Assembly (NCBI GenBank): GCA_039024435.1 | Contig: JBCCQH010000015.1 | Coordinates: 1-64,000, forward strand | Origin: JBCCQH01 sp039024435 | GTDB taxonomy: Bacteria > Bacteroidota > Bacteroidia > J057 > JADKCL01 | DNA length: 64,000 bases | Direction of reading: 5' to 3' | In this document: one piece after another, positions 9,359 through 16,876 of the stretch | Position numbering within the stretch: position 1 is the first letter of the stretch | How the letters are laid out: every line of letters begins with the position of its first letter | Notes under the pieces: generated by a model | The model's input: the letters and a program-made list of their open reading frames with translations, nothing else | What the model was told of the DNA's origin: nothing | Databases searched by the model: none | Position numbers and translations under genes: made by a program

Positions 9359-9745
9359 TGGACAGTTTTAATTGAATACGAAAAATAGGAAAAAAGGCCG
9401 GTTGACCCGGCAATTGACCGGACAAATCTGCAAGATGGATCGATGAAATCGCCCCCTACTTACCCCAAATTGTGGAAAAAAGGCCGCCACCCTTGCGCGA
9501 CTCATCCCCCCAAAATCGTCAAACCCTCGTTTCCTGTGGGCGATATTCCAATGTAGATTCGAATCTCACATTTTGTTCTTTATCAACAATTTGAAGAACA
9601 ATCAATAAGGAATTAACGTATATTTTTTCCCAAAAGGGCGGTCCAGTTATTGTTAACTCTGTCGATTATTTTCTAAATTAAGCGAGTGGTTATCCACAAC
9701 CCTGGACCAAGGTGTCCGACTGGCTTAAAGTGGTATTGTTTATTT
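9359..9745. promoter_or_regulatory. Divergent promoter region with two palindromes
   Basis: This 387-nt AT-rich interval separates the divergent esterase and OmpA-family genes. GATTCGAATC (9556-9565) is a perfect 10-bp palindrome, and TTGTTCTT (9573-9580) pairs with AAGAACAA (9594-9601), a possible operator or stem. A plus-strand promoter candidate is TTG at 9650-9652, 21 nt, then TAAATTA at 9674-9680. No gene is seen here. Confidence 0.35.
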
Positions 9746-11938
9746 ATGTTGCGATTCGTGATCTATCGAGTTTTGATTGGCATCCTTCTGCTTGTGGCGG
9801 GCTTTGACCTGCACGCACAGCGCAATAAAGAGAAAGATCCCCTGGAAATGGCGCGGGAACACCTCAAATACGAGGAATTCCAAAAAGCTATTCCTTACCT
9901 TGATCAGTTGCTCAACAAAGACCCCGAAAATCCCTATTACAACTTCTGGATGGGCAAATGCCTGTACCACTCTTATAAAAAGAACATGGCGCTGGCCTTT
10001 TTTGAAAAGGTCAATGGTATCAATCCCGAGGTGGACCGTGACTTCCACTATTTCTACGCGCTGACCCTCCACTACAACTACGAATTTGAGCGGGCAATGC
10101 AGGAATATCGCCTTGCGCTAGAAAATTACCGACCCAAGTCAAAAGAGTACCTCGATATCCAAAAGCGCGTCGCCCAAGCCCTCTACGGACGCAAGGCCAT
10201 GGAAAACAAAAACCTGGATTGGGATCGCATCTACATCGAAAATACCGGGCCCAGGGTCAACTCGGAGTTTGCGGAGCACAGTCCGGTCATCTCCGCCAAT
10301 GATTCCATCCTGCTGTACACCGCCCGCCGGCCGGAAAGCCTGGGTGCGATTCCCGATCAGCATTTCTACGACGAGGATTTGTACATTTCCTTCAAACACG
10401 GGGATATCTGGGACAAGGGGGTAAACATCGGGCGTCCGGTCAATTCGGCGGGACATGACGCCACCATTTCGCTCACCGCGGATGGGCGAACGCTCTACAT
10501 CTACCGCCACAAACAGGACGGGGGACTTTACGTGACCGACTTTGATACGCTGGGCCAGAACTGGCAGGAACCCCGCAAGGTTGAGCGCCCCCTGAACTCG
10601 AAGTACTACGAAGCTTGTATATGTGTGAGTGCCGACGGCACCAAGTTGTTCTTTTCCAGTGATCGCCCGGGCGGTTACGGCGGACGGGACATTTATATGG
10701 TGCGCAAAAATGCAGCCGGTAAATGGGGAGAACCGGAAAATCTGGGCCCCATGGTCAATACACCCTGGGACGACGACGCTCCCTATTTCCACCCCGACGG
10801 AAAGACTTTGTATTACTCCTCCGACGGTCCGAATTCCATTGGCGGCTGGGACATCTTCGTCACAGAATACGTCGAAGACGAAAACAAATGGCTCACCCCG
10901 CTCAACATGGGCTACCCGGTCAATACTCCCGACGACGACATATACTTCGTGCTATCGGCGGATGGGCGCACCGGATACTATTCTTCGGGCAAAGAAGGCG
11001 GCTACGGGGAAAAAGACATCTACACGATCTACTTCCCCTACTATCCTTACCCGCGCCGCTACTACAATATTCAGCTCGAAGGCATCGTGCAGGACGAAGA
11101 ATCCGGCGATACACTCCCGGCAACCGTGCGCCTGATCGACCGCACTACGAATGAAATCCGGGTATCGGTCATCAACAAGCGGCATCCACGACTCTTTCAC
11201 TTCGAACTGGATCCGGAACACGAATACGCGATGGAAGTCATCGCCGACAACTATCCGCTGCACGAAGAAGAAGTCACGGCCCCGCGCTTGTTCGGCAAAG
11301 ACATCCGCATCGAAAAGAACATCTTGTTGCGCCGTCGCCCCGAACTCGTGACCGACAAGGGGGAAAAATTTCCCGAAATCATGCACGTCTATTATGATTT
11401 CGACAAATACGGACTGCGCGACGAATCGATCGCCGAGCTGGATGCCGTGGTCCAGATCATGACCCTGGCCCAAGATCTGACCCTGGAACTGCATGGTCAC
11501 ACCGACTGGTACAATACCATGGCCTACAATTTGGAATTGTCGATGAATCGCTGCCGCGCGCCCTACGATTACCTCGTCGACCAAGGCATCGATCCTTCGC
11601 GGATCAAGTTGAAAAACTACAGCGAAAACAAGCCCATCGACACGAACGACAACGACACCGGCCGCCAATTCAACCGCCGCGCGGAGTTTCATTTCGTAAA
11701 AGGAGACGAGATCGTGTTCAGTTCGGTCAAACTCCGCACGGGAGTCGAGGCCATCCACGTGGACCACGCCGCCCCCAAAGGGCAACCCGGATACGACCGA
11801 CCCGAGATGGTAGAATTCCTTGCCCAAGGCTCAGAACCGGAATCTTATCCACATACCAGTACCCAATCCGACATCAAGCCGACTTGGGCCTTGATCAAGA
11901 GAAACTTCCGTATCAATTTGACCGTGGTCGACTGGTAG
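9746..11938 (+). CDS. TPR / PD40 beta-propeller / OmpA-family outer membrane protein
   Basis: I chose the ATG at 9746 because it gives a clean signal peptide (MLRFVIYR... ending DLHAQ). About 730 residues follow this order: TPR-like helices (about 30-150), a WD40-like PD40 propeller with repeated LSADGRTLY, VSADGTKLFFSSDRPGGYGGRDIY and HPDGKTLYYSSDG blades (about 200-430), a CarboxypepD_reg-like beta domain, and an OmpA_C domain from about 545 with YYDFDKYGLRDESI, GHTDWYNTMAYN and a final NRRAEF, which binds peptidoglycan. This architecture is shared with the T9SS protein PorE and with several other Bacteroidota envelope proteins, so a secretion or envelope-anchoring role is possible but not proven. 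Confidence 0.88.
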   Translation: MLRFVIYRVLIGILLLVAGFDLHAQRNKEKDPLEMAREHLKYEEFQKAIPYLDQLLNKDPENPYYNFWMGKCLYHSYKKNMALAFFEKVNGINPEVDRDFHYFYALTLHYNYEFERAMQEYRLALENYRPKSKEYLDIQKRVAQALYGRKAMENKNLDWDRIYIENTGPRVNSEFAEHSPVISANDSILLYTARRPESLGAIPDQHFYDEDLYISFKHGDIWDKGVNIGRPVNSAGHDATISLTADGRTLYIYRHKQDGGLYVTDFDTLGQNWQEPRKVERPLNSKYYEACICVSADGTKLFFSSDRPGGYGGRDIYMVRKNAAGKWGEPENLGPMVNTPWDDDAPYFHPDGKTLYYSSDGPNSIGGWDIFVTEYVEDENKWLTPLNMGYPVNTPDDDIYFVLSADGRTGYYSSGKEGGYGEKDIYTIYFPYYPYPRRYYNIQLEGIVQDEESGDTLPATVRLIDRTTNEIRVSVINKRHPRLFHFELDPEHEYAMEVIADNYPLHEEEVTAPRLFGKDIRIEKNILLRRRPELVTDKGEKFPEIMHVYYDFDKYGLRDESIAELDAVVQIMTLAQDLTLELHGHTDWYNTMAYNLELSMNRCRAPYDYLVDQGIDPSRIKLKNYSENKPIDTNDNDTGRQFNRRAEFHFVKGDEIVFSSVKLRTGVEAIHVDHAAPKGQPGYDRPEMVEFLAQGSEPESYPHTSTQSDIKPTWALIKRNFRINLTVVDW

Positions 11939-12352
11939 ATTTATCCCAAGAAATTCGCCTTTTGTTCAGTGCTGCGACACTTTTCCGAAAACCGGAAATT
12001 GATGATTGGCAAAATATTTCTAAATTAGTTGCAGCAGGCGTCCTAACGCGTCTGCTACCGTGCGAAAGTGTGCCGCAATTGCATCGAAAATACTGTTCCA
12101 GTAGGTTCGGCGTGGTAGCGGCACCTTCTTTCGATTCGGTGCCACTCCTCCATTGTCCCCAACCTGCGTGCCCTATTCACTTCCCTGGGTTTACGCGGAT
12201 GGACAAGGCCGAACCTGGCTGTCCTGGCTACTGCGAGTTTGCCCCCCCGGAGACTGAGAAGACCGGGGCAAAACAGAAAAGTAGCTCCCCTCCCTCAACC
12301 TTGCCATATCCGAAATCTTCGTAACTTCACCCCACAAGAAGAAAATCACGAA
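11939..12352 (+). promoter_or_regulatory. Long leader region before the deo operon with two promoter candidates
   Basis: No gene is supported in these 414 nt. TTG at 11999-12001, 19 nt, then TAAATTAG at 12021-12028 is a good Bacteroidota promoter and would give a leader of about 315 nt. It starts with a stem (GCAG..GCGT with ACGC..CTGC near 12030-12055) and later has GGCACC/GGTGCC near 12120-12145. A second candidate close to the gene is TTG at 12301-12303, 18 nt, TAACTTCA at 12322-12329. No known riboswitch class was recognised. Confidence 0.35.
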
Positions 12353-13540
12353 ATGGGGACCAAGCGCGTCATTCTCATTGTACTGGACAGCGTCGGAATC
12401 GGAGAACTCCCGGATGCAAATCAGTTCGGTGATCGGGGATCACACACCCTCGGCCACATCGCGGCTGCCCTGCCCGACCTGAAATTGTCCCATCTCCGGG
12501 CACTCGGCCTCGCCAATATCACCGATTGGGGGCTACCGCCGGTCGATGCTCCGCGTGCCGCTTTTGGGCGGGCCGCCGAGCAAAGCCCCGGCAAGGACAC
12601 CATCACCGGTCATTGGGAGATTGCGGGACTTATACCGGACATCACCTTTCCCTACTTCCCGGAAGGATTTCCCCGCTCGATCATGGCGCCCTTTGAAGCC
12701 GCCATCGGACGCCCAACTCTGGGCAACTACCCGGCTTCCGGCACGGTGATCATCCAGGATTTGGGCGAAGAACACCAGCGCACCGGTGCTCCCATCGTCT
12801 ACACTTCCTCGGACAGCGTATTCCAAGTGGCGATGCACGAAGCCACCATCCCCCTGGAAGAACAATACCGAATCTGCCAAATCGCCCGGGACCTGCTCAC
12901 CGGGGACAACGCCATCGGACGGGTCATCGCGCGGCCATTCATCGGAACGCCCAGCCATTACGTCCGTACCCCCAACCGCAAAGACTATGCCTTGAATCCT
13001 CCCGGCGCAACCGTTCTGAACCGAATCCGCGCGGCCGGTAAAAAGGTCTACGGTGTAGGCAAGATCAAAGACATTTTTAACGGTTCCGGCATTTCCGACA
13101 ATACCAAGACGAAACACAACGACGACGGAATCGATCAGACCCTCGCGTGGATGGCGCAAGATTTTTCGGGCTTGATCTTCACCAATCTTGTGGATTTTGA
13201 CATGCTCTACGGCCACCGGCGCGATGTCGTGGGCTACGGACGCTGCCTGGAAGCATTTGACCGCCGCCTCCCCGAAATCCTCGCGGCCCTGCGCCCGGAT
13301 GATACCCTGCTACTCACCGCCGATCACGGGAACGATCCCACCTTCAGAGGGACGGATCACACCCGTGAATACGTACCGATCCTCGCCTACGGAGCCGGGG
13401 TCCGCCCGGGCCTCAATCTGGGAACTCGGACCAGTTTTGCCGACATTGGTGCGACCATTGCCGGTCTGCTCGAAGTTGCCCCCCCGCCCCACGGCACCGG
13501 ATTTCACCGCGAACTGCAATCGGCGGAGGGCGTCGCATGA
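12353..13540 (+). CDS. deoB: Phosphopentomutase
   Basis: DeoB interconverts ribose 1-phosphate or deoxyribose 1-phosphate and the 5-phosphate, which links nucleoside phosphorolysis to central carbon metabolism. The 395-residue protein begins with the alkaline-phosphatase-superfamily metal motif VLDSVGIGELPDA, has DTITGHWEIAG, and near the C-terminus carries TADHGNDPTF and TDHTREYVP with the dinuclear manganese ligands. The ATG at 12353 gives the conserved MGTKRVILIVLDSVG start; the longer in-frame extension is not protein-like. It is the first gene of a four-gene operon, and its TGA overlaps the next ATG (ATGA at 13537). Confidence 0.95.
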   Translation: MGTKRVILIVLDSVGIGELPDANQFGDRGSHTLGHIAAALPDLKLSHLRALGLANITDWGLPPVDAPRAAFGRAAEQSPGKDTITGHWEIAGLIPDITFPYFPEGFPRSIMAPFEAAIGRPTLGNYPASGTVIIQDLGEEHQRTGAPIVYTSSDSVFQVAMHEATIPLEEQYRICQIARDLLTGDNAIGRVIARPFIGTPSHYVRTPNRKDYALNPPGATVLNRIRAAGKKVYGVGKIKDIFNGSGISDNTKTKHNDDGIDQTLAWMAQDFSGLIFTNLVDFDMLYGHRRDVVGYGRCLEAFDRRLPEILAALRPDDTLLLTADHGNDPTFRGTDHTREYVPILAYGAGVRPGLNLGTRTSFADIGATIAGLLEVAPPPHGTGFHRELQSAEGVA

Positions 13541-14358
13541 CCCCAATCGCCGCCATTGAAACCACCGCCGCATTCATTCGCTCTCGGGTAGATGACTTCA
13601 CTCCCGAAATCGGCATGGTGCTCGGCTCCGGCCTCGGCATCATGGGCGAAGAAGTCGATAATCCAGTCTACATCCCCTACCAAAACATCCCGGGATTTCC
13701 CGTCTCCACGGTCAAAGGACACGCCGGTCGCCTCGTCCTCGGCCAGTTGGAAGGGCGGAAAGTCATCGTCATGCAAGGCCGCTTTCACTACTACGAAGGC
13801 CACAGTCTGGCGACCCTGGCCTTTCCCGTGCGGGTCATGCGGTTGCTCGGGGTCACGAAACTGCTGGTCACCAACGCCGCCGGTGCAACCAATGCCGACT
13901 TTGCCCCGGGGGATCTCATGCTGATCCGGGACCATCTGAACTTGGTTTTTCACAACCCTTTGATGGGGGGCAATCTGGATACGCTAGGGCCGCGCTTCCC
14001 CGACATGTCCGAGGCCTACAGCCCCCGGCTACTGCAAATTGCCCGTCAGGTAGCCCAGGACCAAGCCGTCGCTCTGCGCGAAGGTGTCTACCAGTTCATG
14101 ACGGGCCCGAGTTACGAGACCCCTGCCGAGGTACGCATGGCCCAAAGCCTGGGCGCCGATGCCGTCGGGATGTCGACAGTACCCGAAGTCATTGCCGCCC
14201 AGCACTGCGGCATCGAAGTCGTCGGCCTGTCCAGCATCTCCAATCTGGCCGCCGGGATTTCGGAACAAGCCCTCAGCCACGCCGAAGTCGTCGAGGTCAC
14301 GAGTATCATCAAAGATAAATTCATCAAGTTGGTCCGCGGCATCGTAGGTGCGATGTGA
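13537..14358 (+). CDS. punA: Purine nucleoside phosphorylase, trimeric type (inosine/guanosine)
   Basis: The enzyme splits purine ribo- and deoxyribonucleosides with phosphate into base and pentose 1-phosphate. The 273-residue length and motifs (LGSGLG, STVKGHAGRLV, QGRFHYYEGH, GMSTVPEVIAA) place it in the trimeric PNP family. Both residues that recognise 6-oxopurines in that family are present: Glu194 in TGPSYETPAE (Glu201 in the human enzyme) and Asn236 in SSISNLAAG (Asn243 in the human enzyme). It should therefore prefer inosine and guanosine. It is translationally coupled to deoB through ATGA and lies 21 bp before a second PNP paralogue. Confidence 0.93.
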   Translation: MTPIAAIETTAAFIRSRVDDFTPEIGMVLGSGLGIMGEEVDNPVYIPYQNIPGFPVSTVKGHAGRLVLGQLEGRKVIVMQGRFHYYEGHSLATLAFPVRVMRLLGVTKLLVTNAAGATNADFAPGDLMLIRDHLNLVFHNPLMGGNLDTLGPRFPDMSEAYSPRLLQIARQVAQDQAVALREGVYQFMTGPSYETPAEVRMAQSLGADAVGMSTVPEVIAAQHCGIEVVGLSSISNLAAGISEQALSHAEVVEVTSIIKDKFIKLVRGIVGAM

Positions 14359-14379
14359 GGTGGGCTGGCGATTTGAACC

Positions 14380-15207
14380 ATGGAACTGAAACACAAAATC
14401 GAAGAAGCGGTCGCCTTCATCCAACAGCAGGTCACGATTGAACCCGGGATCGCGCTCATTCTCGGCTCCGGTCTCGGGGCACTGGCGGACACCATTCCCG
14501 ACGCAACCGCGCTGGACTACGGCGACATTCCCCACTTTCCGACCTCCACGGTCAAAGGTCACGCCGGCAAGCTCGTCTTTGGGATGCTCGAAGGCAAGCC
14601 AGTGGTTGCGATGCAAGGCCGCTTCCACTACTACGAGGGCTACACCCAGCAGGAATTGACGTTTCCGGTACGGGTGTTCAAAGCACTGGGAGTACAGGTC
14701 ATGATCGTGACCAATGCCTGCGGCGGACTCCGCGATTTTCTCTACCCCGGCGCGCTGATGTTTATCCGGGACCACATCAACTTTACCGGTTCCAATCCCC
14801 TCATGGGCGAAAACCACGACGAACTGGGGCCGCGCTTCCCCGACATGTCCACCGCTTACGATCCGGAATTGATCGCACTCGGACAAAAAGTCAGCGCCGA
14901 ACTGGGGATTGCGACCGAAGAAGGAGTCTACACTGCCGTAAGCGGCCCCTACTACCTGTCCCGGGCCGAGCTGTCCATGGTCCGCGGCTTCGGCTCGGAC
15001 ACCGTGGGCATGTCCACCGTGCCCGAAGTCATCGTTGCCGTCCACAGCGGGATTCGTGTGCTCGGCATCTCCTGCATCACCGACATGGCGATCCCCGAGA
15101 CCCTGAGTCCCCCCTCACACGCGCACGTGGTCGCCGTCGCCAACGAAACCCGACCCAAATTCATCCGACTGGTGAACCACATCGTTCAGGCAATCCCGCT
15201 GTCATGA
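14380..15207 (+). CDS. Second trimeric-type purine nucleoside phosphorylase with MTAP-like specificity residues
   Basis: This 275-residue paralogue of the preceding gene keeps the fold and phosphate-site motifs (LGSGLG, STVKGHAGKLV, QGRFHYYEGY, GMSTVPEVIVA). Its two base-recognition positions differ: GPYYLSRAE has Leu193 where 6-oxopurine PNPs have Glu, and SCITDMAIP has Asp235 where they have Asn. Methylthioadenosine phosphorylases carry Ser and Asp at these sites and share the SRAE wording. I infer activity on adenosine or another 6-amino purine nucleoside, possibly methylthioadenosine; automatic annotation would probably call it inosine/guanosine PNP. Its stop overlaps the deoA start (ATGA at 15204). 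Confidence 0.88.
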   Translation: MELKHKIEEAVAFIQQQVTIEPGIALILGSGLGALADTIPDATALDYGDIPHFPTSTVKGHAGKLVFGMLEGKPVVAMQGRFHYYEGYTQQELTFPVRVFKALGVQVMIVTNACGGLRDFLYPGALMFIRDHINFTGSNPLMGENHDELGPRFPDMSTAYDPELIALGQKVSAELGIATEEGVYTAVSGPYYLSRAELSMVRGFGSDTVGMSTVPEVIVAVHSGIRVLGISCITDMAIPETLSPPSHAHVVAVANETRPKFIRLVNHIVQAIPLS

Positions 15208-16508
15208 GGATGACCGACCTCATCCTCAAAAAGCGCCACGGCCAGGTCCTCAGCGAACCAGAAATCAACTGGATCATCGCCGGATACGTGGCCGAGCGCA
15301 TTCCCGCTTACCAAATCTCGGCCTTGATGATGGCGATCTACTTTCAAGGCATGGACGCCACCGAAACCAATGCTTTGGTGCGGGCCATGATCGCTTCGGG
15401 CGACACGATTGATCTGTCGGGGATCGCCGGAATCAAGGTCGACAAACACAGCACCGGCGGCGTGGGCGATAAGACTTCCATTGTACTGGGTCCAATGGTG
15501 GCGGCGCTGGGCATTCCGGTGGGGAAGCTCTCGGGACGCGGGCTGGGGCACACGGGCGGAACCCTGGACAAATTGGAATCGTTCCCGGGTTTTCGCATCG
15601 AATTGGAGATGGGCGAATTTATCCGGCAGGTCAATGAAATCGGGATCGCCATCGCCGGACAAACCGCACAACTTGTCCCGGCGGACAAGCAACTTTACGC
15701 GCTGCGCGACGTGACCGGAACGGTGGAAAACGTGTCCCTGATCGCGAGCAGCATCATGAGCAAAAAACTCGCCTCCGGGGCCAATGCCATCGTCCTGGAC
15801 GTGAAAACCGGCGCGGGAGCCTTTATGGAAACCCCGGAAAAAGCGGGTGAATTGGCGCGGGCCATGGTCGCCATCGGGCAGGGACTCGGGCGCAAGACGG
15901 TGGCGCTGGTCACCGACATGGAACAGCCGCTCGGGAACGCGGTTGGGAATGCGCTTGAGGTCCGGGAGGCGATTGCGACCCTGCGGGGTGAGGGGCCGGA
16001 AGATCTGCGCGAGCTGTGCCTGGCCTTGGGGGCGGAAATGTTGGTGCTAGGCGGTGGAGCACCCACTGCCGAAGCAGCCCGGACGCAATTGGAAGCGGTG
16101 ATTGCCTCGGGCCGAGCCCTGGAAAAACTACGCCACCTGGTCGCGGCCCAGGGCGGCGACGCCCGTCTGGTCGATGCGGTCGATGAACTGCCGGGAGCGA
16201 CCCACCAATCGGTTTTGAGGGCGGAACGGGACGGTTATGTGACCGCATTGCACGCGGGCAAGGTCGGAATTGCGTCGATGCTTCTCGGGGCCGGTCGCGA
16301 AACCAAGCAATCGACGATTGACCTGGGTGCGGGCATCGAATTGCGGGCGAAAAGCGGCACCCCGGTTCGTGCGGGTGACCCATTGGCCCTGCTCCACACC
16401 AACGATGCCACCCGCCTCCCAGAAGCCCAGTCGGTATTGCGGCAAGCATTTACCATCGGTCCGGAAGCCCCTCCTCTCCGCCCACTGGTGTTTGAGCGGA
16501 TTTCCTGA
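15204..16508 (+). CDS. deoA: Thymidine / pyrimidine-nucleoside phosphorylase
   Basis: DeoA splits thymidine, deoxyuridine or uridine into base and pentose 1-phosphate, feeding deoB of the same operon. The 434-residue protein shows the family signature KHSTGGVGDKTS, the SGRGLGHTGGTLDKLE segment, KKLASGANAIVLDVKTGAGAF as phosphate and metal loop (residues around 185-205), and the C-terminal pyrimidine phosphorylase domain (VTALHAGKVGIASMLLGAGR). Length and motifs fit the pyrimidine-nucleoside phosphorylases of Firmicutes and Bacteroidota, which may take both uridine and thymidine. It is the last gene of the operon; no clear terminator follows. Confidence 0.93.
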   Translation: MRMTDLILKKRHGQVLSEPEINWIIAGYVAERIPAYQISALMMAIYFQGMDATETNALVRAMIASGDTIDLSGIAGIKVDKHSTGGVGDKTSIVLGPMVAALGIPVGKLSGRGLGHTGGTLDKLESFPGFRIELEMGEFIRQVNEIGIAIAGQTAQLVPADKQLYALRDVTGTVENVSLIASSIMSKKLASGANAIVLDVKTGAGAFMETPEKAGELARAMVAIGQGLGRKTVALVTDMEQPLGNAVGNALEVREAIATLRGEGPEDLRELCLALGAEMLVLGGGAPTAEAARTQLEAVIASGRALEKLRHLVAAQGGDARLVDAVDELPGATHQSVLRAERDGYVTALHAGKVGIASMLLGAGRETKQSTIDLGAGIELRAKSGTPVRAGDPLALLHTNDATRLPEAQSVLRQAFTIGPEAPPLRPLVFERIS

Positions 16509-16876
16509 TCGTGCCCTGATCCGCGGCCCCCAACCGCCCGGTTTTCCGCGTTCAATAATGGATTGAGCAGGTACAAATTCTCCCTCAATCAAGTGGGACT
16601 GGACGCGAAGTAAAGCATCCATTGATTACAGGTCGTCACAGAAGTGCCTTTGACCTTGATTTACCGTAGATACATCGAAATCGATGCGGATTTTCGGGGA
16701 ATATTTCACTATTTTGTATTGCTTGAAAGTAAATGTTGGTCCAGAATTAGATTTATCGCAGATCAACTTGATTAGAACCACATCTTCAGAGTAACACATT
16801 GATATTTAGTCGTATTGGGTGACGCGTTGTTTGGGACCGCGGCCCAAGTGGAGCTATTAAGAAATTACTTGATGAT
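16509..16876 (+). other. Gene-free interval before the giant SBBP/Ig-like protein
   Basis: I see no gene in these 368 nt. The best promoter candidate is TTG at 16723-16725, 22 nt, then TAGATTTA at 16748-16755, leaving a leader of roughly 115 nt. Base composition changes from GC-rich to AT-rich at about 16640, which fits a regulatory region. Confidence 0.35.

Noticed and set aside
7889..9388. A 499-codon plus-strand frame opposite the esterase
   Set aside because: The minus-strand frame has signal peptide, catalytic motif and sorting tail; the plus-strand frame is a shadow.
11884..12324. Open frame between the OmpA-family gene and deoB
   Set aside because: Composition is not protein-like, it overlaps the end of a real gene, and promoters and stems fill the region.
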